A stretch of 64,000 nucleotides of DNA from Ascidia mentula (Eukaryota; Chordata; Ascidiacea; Phlebobranchia; Ascidiidae): NCBI GenBank assembly GCA_947561715.1, contig OX387202.1, forward strand, positions 8,755,001-8,819,000, read 5' to 3'. Below the pieces are notes generated by a model, which saw nothing but the letters and a program-made list of their open reading frames with translations, was not told the origin of the DNA and did no database searches. A program made the position numbers and the translations under genes. Shown piece by piece: positions 1 to 11,734 of the stretch. How positions within the stretch are numbered: position 1 is the first letter of the stretch; every line of letters begins with the position of its first letter.

Positions 1-315
1 TTTATTGATTGTGCGTCAAAAACTGATTTCGAAGATGCTTACACAGTGCTTTTAAGTAGTTGGTCGCAATCGTTCAAAAAGTATTTTGACGCAAATTTGC
101 AAAATGATCTCATACAGCACTACTGCAAGTTTGTGACAGAATCGTTTGCAGCGTTTCAACAAGGTGCTGTGACCAACAATATTGCGGAGAGTATGAACCA
201 CGTGCTAAAGGCAGTAACAGAACACAAACTTTTTCCAATAGACCTGATTTTGAAACAAGTTCAGGATATACACCACTACGACTTTTTACAGAGCATCAGC
301 TCATGTGGCATATGA
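1..315 (+). CDS. C-terminal tail of a MULE-type transposase-like protein (5' truncated by window)
   Basis: The frame is open from the first base and ends at a TGA at 313-315, so this is the last ~104 codons of a protein whose start lies outside the window. The residues TNNIAESMNHVLK followed by a Leu/Ile-rich helix resemble the end of the MULE/FAR1-type transposase core, where an asparagine-rich NN-x-x-E-S-x-N segment precedes a helical tail. There are no introns in the visible part. It may be an element remnant or a domesticated gene; the catalytic residues are outside the window. Family assignment rests on motif feel only and is moderate. Confidence 0.45.
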   Translation, partial: FIDCASKTDFEDAYTVLLSSWSQSFKKYFDANLQNDLIQHYCKFVTESFAAFQQGAVTNNIAESMNHVLKAVTEHKLFPIDLILKQVQDIHHYDFLQSISSCGI

Positions 316-999
316 ATTGCTCAGAATCTAAGGAATATAAAAAAATGACAAGAATTTATTTGATTATTCCAATATTTTTTAGATAAGTATCAACATTTAT
401 TTACTGTTTAATGTACATTTGCATAAAAAATGAAAAAGGGTCAGATTTAAATATGGTCAATTAAGCAAAGACAATTTTTGAAAAAAGCAGCGAAATTCGC
501 CACTATCCTATCTGGAGATATGAAACATTTTAATACATACCCAATATAATGACTGCAAAAATGTGACCTCGGAGTCGGACTGTTTTGTTCATAAATACTA
601 GGTTTCTGAATCCCATGACTGCTTTGTAGGCAGATATGCAAATCTAAAACATTACGTCATCACTTGAATGACGTAATTACATATCTTACGTCATCCTTAA
701 GGTTGATGCGATGACGTATTTGCAATTTTTCAGTCAGTACAAGGTGACTTGTAACACACGGTTAAACAGTGTATTATAGCGCGTCATAATTAAAACCATG
801 AACATATTTTTAAAGATTAAGGATGGAACTACTTGAATTTTATTTAAATAAATTTCTGTGGTTACATTAACTTAGAGTTTTTACCCGCTGATAAACGCCA
901 AAATCGCGTTTAACCCAATGCATTTTTCATTTTGCGTTGCTCATGCGTGACGAAAAGAGTTTCCACTCCATGTTTTAGTATTCTATGGCTTGACGAAGT
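316..999. other. Intergenic, AT-rich; CRE-like cluster inside
   Basis: No coding frame I would support. The only structure I see is the CRE-like cluster, listed separately. Confidence 0.4.
652..719. promoter_or_regulatory. Cluster of four CRE/ATF-like motifs
   Basis: Four copies of TTACGTCAT or its reverse form lie within 68 bp, at 652-660, 669-676, 686-694 and 711-719, in alternating orientation. bZIP factors of the CREB/ATF class bind TKACGTCA sites. Whether this is a promoter, an enhancer or a transposon-derived repeat cannot be told from sequence; no gene start is obvious nearby. Confidence 0.3.
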
Positions 1000-1224
1000 A
1001 TGAGTAATTGTTTTCAGGGAGTGTCCACCAATCCACCATTGCATCACCAAGCTGTGTGTGCGTGGGTCACAGCCGCCGATGGATGCTCATGCTGGTATGA
1101 TAAGAAATTATTGCCATCATTCAGGGAGTTTTTGTTGTCCGATGATAAGAACACTTTATCTCACAATGGACAAGAGACTTTTCAATGCCTTTTTCTAACA
1201 ATATTTCAACAATATAGCCCTTGA

Positions 1225-2990
1225 TCAGGTGACTATTTGTTCATACAGTCATGCGTCCAATCTTTCCCGCCACTCTATTGAATGATCGCAGTTTGTTTGT
1301 CGAGGTGTAGAAGGTGTTGCATCACCGCGAACCCAACATTAAACCTGTCCAGAAAGTCCCAATGAGACAACATGCTGCCTGCAGGTCCTGTCAGAACAAA
1401 ATGAGACCAAAGGCCATGATCTGAGAGACCGAAAACTATGATCTAGGAGAGATCACATTATGATCTGTTGGACCGAAAACCAAGATCTGTTTATTTGTGG
1501 AAACAGTCGCAAATATATAGGGATACATCAAAGACGAGAGAGAAACAAAGAGATAATTGCTGCGATTACGCGACAAAGGGGACTTAGAAGAAGTAGCGCA
1601 AGTTGAAAGACGTAACGCAAGCGAGCTTTATTAGCTTTAACGAATTACTCCATAGTGAAGGTTCTGCTCTCACAGTCATTCTAACCACCGAAACTTCCTT
1701 CCACACGTATCAACAGAATTGGGCTAAACATATATAATAAAAACGCTTTTAAATGTGGAACAACATTCCTGAAAACATTAGAGTACAGTTTAGCTTCGTT
1801 ACAGCATTGCATTTGCAATTTTCTAATTCCTACGCCTTCAATGCAACTTAAAAAAATTTAAACAAAAGTTTACAAAAATCAGACGAAAGAATACTGTTCG
1901 GATCAGCAAAAAATTTTACTGGAAAACCCCATGAATGTCATTGTAGGCAGACTTAAGAAAATACGTTTCCACGAAATGAATTAAAATCGACCACAAAGGA
2001 CGAGGGACAAAGTGACACAACGGTACTGCTACATTTTTCCCAACGACTCGTGTTCCAACTTTAAAGATTACAACTCAGAAAGGATTATATGCAAGCAATC
2101 ACTTTCTTGTTACATAATAGAATAAAGAGCATATTGCTCGTTTATGAAATAAAGCTGTCAACATTGCACGATAAATGTTGTACACTTATATTATACCAGT
2201 ACATTCTCTCAATATGCGACATCAACTCAAAAATACTTCAGACTCTTCGCTGACAATAAAGGCAGCAGGGCTTCTTATAAACATGGGTGGCGACCCCGCC
2301 AAAATATCATTTTGGGGTCGTGAAACAAATTGGCTTTTGTGTGCTTATTACAATTCTCGCACTTATTGTTAGCTAAGCGTCGCGTTGTATTTTTTCTTGT
2401 AGATAGGGAGGCTTAGAAATTTATTCCTCAAATGGGGTTACGAAGCACAAGTCACCCTCTGTTTCCGAAAAAATCTTGTTTTTTTAACGAGATGCAAACT
2501 TTGCACCTCTCCATCTTAACGCAACGTTTTTATATTTTTTTGCAGAAAGTTGCACCGTTTGTTATTCAGAATACAAATTACTGCGAACTTAGTTCAGATT
2601 TAGAAAATATGTAACCCAGACTTTTAACTATCGAGCACACATTTAACACATAACGCAAATTATTAGTCAACATTGTTTGTAGATTACTGGCAATTATAAG
2701 ATAATATTTGATAGCCCTATCGGTTTCGTTATAAGCATGGGTTTGAAAAAATGCACGGACATACAAATTTGTCCAAGGATGCGTGCCTGGAGGAGTATTT
2801 TGTGAAGTGAAGTGCAAATATGTTGTGTTTTGTGTGACGTTGGTAAACTCTTTCAATCCATAAAATTCGTTCTGCGTCCCAACGCAGGATCGCGAGCTCA
2901 AGTTTGAGAGCCGCCATGTATGGTATAGAATGGATGGTTTATTTGTGTGATACAGCACGTTCATAGTATGAAGCGCTTTTATGACAAAAA
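1225..2990. other. Intergenic, no supported gene
   Basis: AT-rich DNA with only short chance frames. A local imperfect direct repeat sits at about 1419-1488, where two ~29-base units beginning ATGATCTG and ending GATCT flank a GACCGAAAAC core. Its meaning is unclear. Confidence 0.4.
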
Positions 2991-3000
2991 ATATTTGTGT

Positions 3001-3098
3001 GTATAAGCTGCAGACAGATGGCCACTGTTTCGACCTAAAAGGTCTCATCAGTGCAGCTGGTGTTACTATCAGACGACTTTGCTGACCAACGGCCAACA
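3001..3098 (-). ncRNA. Solo element with a complete type I hammerhead ribozyme
   Basis: Read on the minus strand, the element holds every conserved hammerhead part in order. Stem I 5' strand GCTGCA is at 3057-3052, core CTGATGA at 3051-3045, stem II GACC/GGTC with a TTTTA loop at 3044-3032, core GAAA at 3031-3028, and stem III CAG/CTG with a 7-nt loop at 3027-3015. The cleavage residues TC are at 3014-3013, and stem I 3' strand TGCAGC at 3012-3007 pairs perfectly with the 5' strand. Cleavage would fall between 3013 and 3012. Flanks 2991-3000 and 3099-3108 match at 8 of 10 positions, a likely target-site duplication. Related copies lie at 15.5, 36.3, 53.0, 54.3 and 63.2 kb. Hammerheads of this type are known from Penelope-like elements and retrozymes; activity here is predicted only. 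Confidence 0.85.
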
Positions 3099-3108
3099 AT
3101 ATTTTTAT

Positions 3109-3790
3109 TGGCATACGTTTGTCGTCATACACTTGTGTCACAAAATACACGAAAGAAGTTAAAATTTAAAGTTAATTGCGACAAAGAGAACCTGTCGGAT
3201 AAAGTCAGTTGTAGTGGGTATCGCTGTAACCAGTATAGCCGTAAACATGCGAGGATGTGGTTTGTGTGACCTTTTCATAAATTTTCTGCCACTGGGTGGA
3301 GACTACTAGCTATGTAAATTTACAAAATTCATGCTGAAAACATGTTTACCTTTGCAGTGTCAGGTTGGTCTGGTTGGTGTAGCGGTGTTAACGGTTGTGG
3401 CAAGGTCTGTTTTGTTTTTCTTTGAGGGAAATTAACATGTTTGATTTTCAACAATGCACTTAATCAGGTTTAACATTAAAATTTCAGGTCAAAAAAATCG
3501 GTTTAAATGATGACAAATTACACTAAAGAAGAATAGAAGATAACACCAGTAAGCAGCCTTTTTGTTTACAAAAGTTGAAATGTAATAACAATTAAGAATG
3601 TTGCAAGCTTCTTTGTTTTGTGTATATACCTGGTCTCTTAATAATATTTAACTTGGCATATCATCTCCAAGAAAACTGTGCAAAAAAGTGCATCGTTTGT
3701 GTTTGCAGATGTGATTAGGTGTCTTGTTTGTTGTTGAGTGCCTCAGTAGATTGTTTTTATTACGACCTTCTTTGCAAAGTTTACTCTAAG
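3109..3790. other. Presumed 5' region of the CP2 transcription factor gene
   Basis: This stretch must hold the promoter and first exon or exons of the downstream gene, because its first recognised exon has no in-frame Met. I could not pick a first exon with confidence. Confidence 0.35.
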
Positions 3791-6245
3791 AAATCAATCT
3801 GGCTTCCAAAATCACCACAGAGTCTCCCTCTTCCTCGTCCAAAACCTATTTATTGGTTGTACCTTCAGTGGCACCATCCAATAGTGAACAAAGCAAGAGA
3901 CAGGCTGTTGGGAATTTAATTGCATCTGAGAAAAACACAAGCCAGTTTTTTCATTTTCTTGAAGATGACCAACAGCAAAAAACATTAAAGAGAAAAGTTC
4001 CGGGAACCCCCAGTCCATTGTCAGGACAAAGACTTGCACATGTACCTGTCAGACAAAAAGAACAATCTCAGGGTATTGGCCGGATTTACCAAAACCAAGG
4101 AGCTGTTGTGCATACAAGCTCACCTCCAAGTAGCAGCAGCAGTTCTGCCTGTTCAGTATCCTCGTACCAGCACAGAATATCATCAGGGGCAACTATTAGT
4201 GTAAATTTTCAGCAGGAGCCAGAAGCTGAAAATTCATTTGATCTTACTACTCAAAGTCTTTTGTCATCACTTCCAACAAACACTTCTAATGCAACTGAAG
4301 TTTCATCTCCCTCTCCTATTGCAACAGTTCAAACTGGAGTATGTACAAATTTTATGTACACTGTTAAAGTTTGCCAAAGGTGGCTTATTAGTAAATTAGA
4401 TTCGTTGTTAAAGTTCTTTCTACATACGAAAATACAACAACAAGGCATATTTTACAGCATTGCTAATGTAAAAGGTTCCTTCAATTGATCCAATTGTTTT
4501 TGAGTATTTGGCTCATAGTATATATGTTACAAATAACCCACAGAGTTTGATGACTCATATTTTTCTTTTGTCAATCCCTGTAGTTTTATAAATGTTACAA
4601 AAATTAATCTATTGTTTTGATTTAGGTACCAGACAAACAAGACTTGACAACGTGGACTAAAATTGATGGCATGGAATCTGATTTGGTCAAAGATTTTGAC
4701 AATAACTTATCTGGTTTGGGACTAGAACTAGGTGCGAATGCTTACAACATGAGCGAAGTATTAAATTTGCCCATCTTTAAACAAGAAGGCATTGGCCTTC
4801 CACCCTTGCAATATATGCTCTGTGCGCCAACATCTCCTGCTACCAAAGTGTATGAAGAAACATTAACTTATTTGAACCAAGCACAGTCTTATGAAATTAA
4901 GTTAAAAAAGCTTAGAGATATGCCTGATATGGGAGGTCTAAACTTGGTTAAGAGTCAATTAAGGGTTGTTTTTCATGACCGAAGACTCCAGTATACAGAA
5001 TATGAACAATTTCAAAGCTGGAAATTTAATCGCCCTGGGGACAGATTACTCAACATTGATCTTCCTATGTCAGTTGGTGTGATACAACCCAAGGAAAATC
5101 CAGACCAGGTCAACCTTGTGGAATTTATGTGGGATGTTGACAAAGAAGCATCAGTGTGGATTCAAGTTCACTGTATCAGTACTGAATTTACACCTCGCAA
5201 ACACGGTGGTGAAAAAGGTGTCCCTTTTCGGATACAAATTGACACATATCTGCTTGATAGCAATGGAGAAATGGACCAGCACATTCATTCTGCAAGCTGT
5301 CAAATCAAAGTGTTTAAACCAAAAGGAGCAGATCGAAAGCAAAAAACAGACAAAGACAAAATGGACAGACGTTCTGCGCAAGAAAGATTAAAGTATCAAC
5401 CATCCTATGATTCAACCTTATTGAGTGAATGTGCTCCAAATTATGCTCAGCCTGAACAATTAGAAGAAATCAAGGAAATACTCATAACACAACCTAGGAA
5501 CAGATTAATGGACCAGTCCACTGATATATCTGGGCAAAGGGTGGACTTCACAATGTTGCAGCAAACAAACAACAATGCAAGTTATGCTGATAAACGGTGC
5601 AGAAGTATTGTAACGTATAATCCTTCTATTGAACCATCAATTCCACCACCACCTCCTTGTATTCCAATCAACAACCCTTCGAACAATTCCCACCAAGAAA
5701 GACCTAATAGTGCTCAAACTATGATACAAAAGCAGGAAGTTCTTTGTGGTTATGCCACTGTTTCCCAAACTCAAGAGTGGTTGCAACGAAATCGTTTTGG
5801 TAGTTTTGTAAAGACATTTAGTAACTTCACAGGATCTGATCTGCTTACATTATCTCGTGAAGACATTATTCAAATATGCGGGCATGCTGATGGAATCCGT
5901 TTGTTTAACGCACTGAGAGCAAAAAATGTTCATCCACGCCTAACATTGTATCTGACGCCTGCAACTATTACAAGTGAAGGTGACCTTTGCATTTACAAGG
6001 CTTACTACTTAGAAAGGGCTACAGTTGCAGAGTTGGTCAAGGCAACTAGTGATTGCATCTTTGAAGACCATGAACTATCTTCCCGTACACAAATTTCGAG
6101 AATATTGTATCAACCTCCACAATCCTCAATCCATGTGCTAGTGACAAATGAGGTAGTGTCACTGATGAAGGATGAATCATCTTTTAATGTTTCTTTGATA
6201 AAAAATGAAGTTTCCTCAAGTTTTCAAATTATATTGAAGCACTAG
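3791..6245 (+). CDS. TFCP2: CP2/LSF-type transcription factor (TFCP2/UBP1/TFCP2L1 group)
   Basis: Sequence-specific nuclear DNA-binding factor of the grainyhead/CP2 superfamily. Coding exons seen: about 3791-4338 (phase 1 in, phase 0 out) and 4626-6245. The second exon encodes a nearly complete CP2 protein. It starts with a stretch ending ALPIFKQE-type (here NLPIFKQEG), followed by the CP2 DNA-binding domain (LEFMWDVDKEASVWIQVH, with RKHGGEKGVPFRIQ further on), a SAM-like domain around TQEWLQRNRFGSFVKTF, and a C-terminal ubiquitin-like dimerisation domain starting LCIYKAYYLE. This matches vertebrate TFCP2 order and length. The first exon adds ~180 Ser/Pro/Gln-rich residues absent from the vertebrate proteins and has no in-frame Met, so an upstream exon is missing from my model or translation starts at Met 4671. 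The 1.6-kb body has no intron, unlike the vertebrate genes. Orthology within the TFCP2 group is not resolved. Confidence 0.93.
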
Positions 6246-9200
6246 TGATATTTCGCTTATTTTTGTTGTGATGTTGTTTCACTTAGTGTATAAAGTTCTT
6301 CTGTTGCTCTTTGGAAATGTTACATCATTCAAAGAAAACACAATTGTGTATGGTGAAACCACAAGAAGTTTTAACAGTACTTTTACCTAAGTATGTTTTT
6401 TGACCCTTGTTTTCTGCCATGTTTAATGCATAAAGGGGCAACACCCCTGCAAACATTTATATCAACAAACTTAAGTTAAGTTTTATTGTGCAGTAGTTGA
6501 GTTTTAGCAGTTAAAAACACAATGTATGTAAGTTGTAGAAATACGCTATCGTTAGTGTGTTGAACTATTTAAATTCCTAATTCTGCTAGCTCTTATTCGT
6601 ACATTCATACTTGGTGACAACGTTGCATTTCAAAAAGTGTCTGTGTTGTGATCCTTGCTTGTATGCTGTTTGCCCACCCATGTGATGCATTTAATGAGAC
6701 AGTGAAAGCGGTAATTCAAAACAGCTAAAAGAATTGCTAAAGTTGTTTGGCATATTTAATTGTGTTTTTTTTTACTATCCCAGAAAGACATTTTAGTAAA
6801 TGTTTTTAATTGACAGTGGTCAACATTCGTGCTAGGTCAACCAAATCGACGGTTTTAAAAATCGGGGGATTTGCAGTGAAGAAAATATTATATGCTAAAA
6901 TCGAACCTGTGATCAAAAGATAATTTTTATTCAGTTATTTGCGGTTCTTAAAATGTGCGTTTAAAGGTACAAGTTGTTTCGTAGCAGGAATTCCCAAGCA
7001 CATGGCAGAAGACTGATACAGCAAGAATAAATGTCGGTCTGAATTAGAGGAATTACATCTGCACGACTACACGAAAACATGTTGTAACCTAATCCAGCGA
7101 CCAGTAGTTGTCACGTTGCATTTAACTGAGCTTTATTGGTATAGCGTTATGGAGGGTTGTAACTAAAGTGCACTTCACATCTTTTCATACTCTGTATATC
7201 TGTCACACCTAGAAGGCCGTTCCATGAAAATAGTACCTTTGTCAAACCGGTCCTCGGTGCAAAAAGACCCGTGCTTGTTCCAAAGGATCCTGTGCTACTG
7301 TGGGAGGACAGGGTTTCGAAAGAAAGATATGTTTTTGTAATTGGGGGTTTTGGCCGCTTGTCTTTGAACGTACTGCACAGCAGCTATATGGCCTACTATA
7401 GTTGCATGAAACAAAAGTTGAAATAAAATAATTTGCAAAGTTTGGCACCCTGCCAACGTTTTATGCAATTTGATTTTGGCGGAGTTAAGATACCAAGGAT
7501 AGAAATAAAGATTTCTGGAAATGGTTTTCATCAATACCAAAGGATGGAACACCCTACATATTCTGTGAAGTAATTCATTTTTATAGGTAACTTTATTGGA
7601 ACGTTTGATCAAGAAAATAAATGCCAAAGCTAAGAAGTTGCTGTAATATTCGCTGAACTGATAATGAAAACAGTTGTGTTTAAAACATGCACAATTTTGG
7701 TTGACAAATTCGTAGCTCCGGCATAGCTCATAATTCACTTTCATGGAATTGAATAATGATGGAATCGGTGTTTAAACCAGATATCCCAACCTTTTTGCAC
7801 TAAGAACCGGTTTAATCTAGGCATTTTTGCCACGGTTCTAAGGTCTGTACTTGGCACCTTTGACTGATTCAAACTAGGACCCGGCCGCGGTAAAAACGTT
7901 CCCCGCAGTTTACCAATCAGACCAAGCAAGGTAGCATATTCCTGAACTTTGCTTTCCAACGTTGTTTTGAGGCGAAGTACAGGTAGTATTTATACCGGGC
8001 CCCATTATCTAATCTGGACCGGGACCAGCACAGATTGACGGATATATAAAACAAACATAGATAACGCAAGTATGGAGCAGGAAACTATCCATAGCACTGT
8101 ATCAGAGAGTCTTGATTAGGATTGTCGCTGCGCGAAGCCTGGCAAGATCATGATTAAGTTTCAACCTGTTTTTGTATAACTGCGTTCATAGCGTATTGGG
8201 CTATATACGTCTTGTATATTTGGGGACATGCCCGGCTTCAATTTCGAAAAAAATAATGTCCTCCGAGGACTTTAAAATTATCCAAAGACTTTATAGACGA
8301 CTCATATGTCGGTCGTATTATGACGCTATAACAGACAATATTGTGTTAATGGGCGTTAATTCCCAGTATAATGCCTGTTGCAAAACAAAAAGTACCATTC
8401 TGAAGATTCACAAAACACCGATATTTAGGCCCTACAAATCATAGTTCGTAAGGTAATTTTTCGCTTTGACTTGCAAGCGACCCAAAAATACAGAAAAAAT
8501 ACACGATAATTTTGGTTTAATTAGGCTTACAATGACAACGAAAGGTAATAAACCTGTGGCAGATCTAGTTATATGCACTCATTTATAACCTAATTTAGCA
8601 CACAACCCAAAGACGCAGACGGAACGAAGTATGCATCAGACGAGTTTTCCCGCATAACTCCCACAGCCTTATCTGGCATCCGACTCGAAGACATGTACCT
8701 TTTTTATCGCACCTTGTTGTAAATACCAACTGTATTTAACTCAAACACTCAACTGCACGCGACATGAACTAAATAACTTGCGCTCGCCCACTTGAACAGT
8801 ATAGTACCAGTCTATTTATTTTCTGGTTCTTGCGCTTGTATGCACGCACGCATGCTCGCTAAAATTCGATCATCACGTGTCATGATTGTTATTATTTGGC
8901 TCAGCAGTCACTAACGCTCTTGATCATTTAAATTCAACAGCCGCCTAAAATTGCAATGTTCAGTTTAGTAGCCTTTCGCAAGAACACGCTTGCAAGCAGA
9001 TTTGGTTCCAGTTACAGCAGCCAAGTGAATTTATTTGTAAGCTCCAAACCTCGTTTGCGTCTAAAGCTTCTACAGCGCCCGGCAACAAAACATGTCCGTT
9101 TTAGTGACGAAAATATGGTATCCCTGATGAAGCATATATTCTCAAGTTACTTCAGTCTGCTCTTCCCATGGTTTCATAAAAATAACAATCAAAATCTGCA

Positions 9201-9569
9201 ACAAGGCTCGAACCTACATTATCGAAAGATGAAAAAGATGCATTAAAATGTTGAATAATAACCACAAAACAACAGTATACGTATACTCTGTTCGATGCTG
9301 AGGTAAACCTGCATGAATGCAAATGGAAAAGTTAGAAATCAGTTTTCAAATTAAGTTTTTGATAGAGGGCGCTATGAATTAAGTCGTTGCTGGGGGTTCC
9401 CCGTGTAGTCACCTGAGTGAGGTTGAAAAGCCAAAGTGTCAACAAATCAAAGTTGAATTTTTCCAAACAATTAAAAGTGACGGACATTAGGTACCTTTAA
9501 TAGTAGTGTGTTGTAAACGAACGTTTAGTTTTTATGTGATTTTCAGAACTTTAGTAAATTTTTGTTACA
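6246..9569. other. 3' UTR of the CP2 gene, then intergenic
   Basis: The first part is presumably 3' UTR. An AATAAA-like site lies near 7026. From about 7770 to 8015 a stretch with CCCAACCTTTTTGC and CCGGTTTAAT looks like a worn hAT-type MITE. An ATG-initiated frame of 96 codons at 8956-9246 contains KHVRF, which fits the RVxF PP1-docking pattern, but nothing else supports it as a gene. Confidence 0.35.
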
Positions 9570-11480
9570 ATGACAAGTTTTGCGATTGTCCAAGTTGTTG
9601 TAGCAGCCACGCTGTTGAATGGACATGTTGCAGAAAACATTGTTATTAAAGTTGACGTTGACGTACTTCACAAAATGGTGCCGTTAGATCATTTTTGGGA
9701 GAGTACAGGACTTTGCCCTCCATTGCCTCATAGTAATGCAAGTAGGTTTTTGTTAGAAACAGACATGCAACAAAATTTACTTTTGATTGCTTCCACACCC
9801 CACTCAGGAATCAAACAAGTTCGGATACATTGGCTTTTTGAACTGATATCTAAAGATGAAAATGCTTTTAACTTCACAAACTTAGATAACTTGGTGAAGT
9901 TTCTTTACACAAATAACCTATATCCTGGTTTTGAACTTATGGGAAACCCATCTGGAATTTTTTCTGATTTTGATAACTTTACCCAAGTGCTGCAATTAAA
10001 AACACTTGTGACACAACTTGCTCAGCGGTATATCAAGTTGTTTGGTTTGGACTATGTTGCAAAGTGGAATTTTGAATCCTGGAATGAACCAGATCACAAG
10101 GATTTTGACACAGTCAAAATGTCAGTACCTGGCTTTTTGAAATACTATGATGCATGTTCAGAAGGGCTAAAAGAGGTTGATTTTTCATTGGTTTTTGGTG
10201 GACCTGGAGGTTCCTGTAAAGACCCATCCTACTCCAAACGCTGTTGGGCATTAATGGCCCATTGTATTAATGGTACAAATTACATAACGGGAGACAAGGG
10301 CAGTCGAATAGATTTTATTTCCATTCATAAGAAGGGGGATGGAAAAGCAGAAAATATATTGAATGGAGAGCTCAGCACAATTAAAACATTACACTCAAAT
10401 TATTCACAGTTGACAAACATACCGATTTACAATGATGAAGCTGATCCATTAGTTGGATGGAATAAACCTGAGTGGTGGAGAGCTGATTCAACCTATGCTG
10501 CCCTGATTGTGAAAGTTATTGCCTTGCATCAAAATAAAATTATAGCCAAGCAGAATAACATAAAATACACTCTTCTTAGCAATGACAATGGTTTTCTAAG
10601 CTATGCCCCACATTTTTTTACTCAACGGACTTTAAATGCACGCTTTCAAATTAACAATACTGATCCAAAGTATGTTCATTTCATTAAAAAGCCATCACTT
10701 ATTGTAATGGGTTTACTAGCAAAGCTGGGTGACATGCAGATTGCAATGAACATTAGCTTCAACAGCATGGCCACAGTAGGTGGAATAGCTTCAATCTGTG
10801 TGGGTTGTAAAGATCTGGAAGTCTCAACAATACTATACAACAGTCTAGACACAAAACCAATATCAGGGAAAACTATTGTCCAACTCAATTTTTTTAATTT
10901 GTCACAAGTTGCAGAAATATTTTATGCCAAAAGGAGAAGTCAACTGCCCAGGGATGTCAAGCTAGTTATGTGTGAAGTGAACAATTGGAAAAGTGACCCA
11001 CACGCACTCTGGAAAGAAATGGGAAGTCCGGTCTTCCCAACCAATGAGCAACTGAAATTATTGCATGATGTTGAGGGACCGGATTGCTCTGAACCTTTGA
11101 CAGTTTACTTTGACTCCATAGGAAGTTGTACCAGAGAGATATTATTACCACTGCCAGGCATTATGTTGCACCAAATATGCTGGAAGCCAGCCCACTTTAA
11201 AGATGGCCCAGTTGATTTAAAGGCTTTTAAAATTAACAAACAACAAGTTTTGCTCACTTGGAGTGACAGGAACATACAGACTAAATGCATCAAAACTTTT
11301 TTGGTGAAGTTTGCCCATGGTCACAACAATTCTCTATTTATAACTATTAACTACAATAAATTGCTTTTTACATCATTTGTATTTATAAGCAATCATACAA
11401 TTGTGGGGTCATTTAAAGTTCAAGCTGTGGACATATGGGATCGCAAAAGCCAGTTTTCTGAGATTATTTATTTCTACTGA
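9570..11480 (+). CDS. IDUA: Alpha-L-iduronidase (GH39)
   Basis: Lysosomal glycosidase that removes terminal iduronic acid from dermatan and heparan sulfate. The product is 636 residues against ~650 in mammals, in one uninterrupted exon. The ATG at 9570 follows an in-frame-free leader and gives a hydrophobic signal peptide of ~21 residues. The acid/base Glu is E173 in FESWNEPDH and the nucleophile is E290 in YNDEADPLVGW; both sit exactly 9 residues before the human positions 182 and 299, so the core is colinear. Several N-glycosylation sequons (for example NAS, NFT, NGT) fit a lysosomal protein. A C-terminal fibronectin-like region follows the barrel. Poly(A) signals lie at 11641 and 11729. 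It converges on CCDC102A. The lack of introns contrasts with the many exons of vertebrate IDUA. Confidence 0.96.
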   Translation: MTSFAIVQVVVAATLLNGHVAENIVIKVDVDVLHKMVPLDHFWESTGLCPPLPHSNASRFLLETDMQQNLLLIASTPHSGIKQVRIHWLFELISKDENAFNFTNLDNLVKFLYTNNLYPGFELMGNPSGIFSDFDNFTQVLQLKTLVTQLAQRYIKLFGLDYVAKWNFESWNEPDHKDFDTVKMSVPGFLKYYDACSEGLKEVDFSLVFGGPGGSCKDPSYSKRCWALMAHCINGTNYITGDKGSRIDFISIHKKGDGKAENILNGELSTIKTLHSNYSQLTNIPIYNDEADPLVGWNKPEWWRADSTYAALIVKVIALHQNKIIAKQNNIKYTLLSNDNGFLSYAPHFFTQRTLNARFQINNTDPKYVHFIKKPSLIVMGLLAKLGDMQIAMNISFNSMATVGGIASICVGCKDLEVSTILYNSLDTKPISGKTIVQLNFFNLSQVAEIFYAKRRSQLPRDVKLVMCEVNNWKSDPHALWKEMGSPVFPTNEQLKLLHDVEGPDCSEPLTVYFDSIGSCTREILLPLPGIMLHQICWKPAHFKDGPVDLKAFKINKQQVLLTWSDRNIQTKCIKTFLVKFAHGHNNSLFITINYNKLLFTSFVFISNHTIVGSFKVQAVDIWDRKSQFSEIIYFY

Positions 11481-11640
11481 CTTTTTCCGTTCTGAAAAAA
11501 TGAGTGCAATTATTTTTTTTATTTTTTCCTTATATAGATCATCAATTTGTAGCATTTTATACCTTTATATTCATTCAGTATATATGTAATTTGCTGTTTT
11601 ATATTGTTAGTCAGTGTTGACCCGACAAATATTTTCTAGA

Positions 11641-11734
11641 AATAAATTGAGACATTTGTGGACACTGCAGCTTGAAAAGATCTGCTGTAAATTCCCAGTT
11701 ATCTGTAATATATGTTAACTGTTGAGCCAATAAA
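11641..11734 (+). terminator. Poly(A) signals of the iduronidase gene
   Basis: AATAAA occurs at 11641-11646 and again at 11729-11734, 160 to 255 bp past the stop codon. A TTTATT at about 11816 would serve the convergent CCDC102A gene. Confidence 0.5.

Noticed and set aside
1000-1224. 74-codon frame after a good-looking splice acceptor
   Set aside because: No recognisable domain and no partner exons with matching phase; a gene cannot be supported.
2578-3150. 190-codon minus-strand frame
   Set aside because: It runs straight through the hammerhead element and has no family features; a chance open frame.
7295-7744. 149-codon minus-strand frame
   Set aside because: Non-ATG start, biased AT-rich composition, no motif; lies in repeat-like intergenic DNA.
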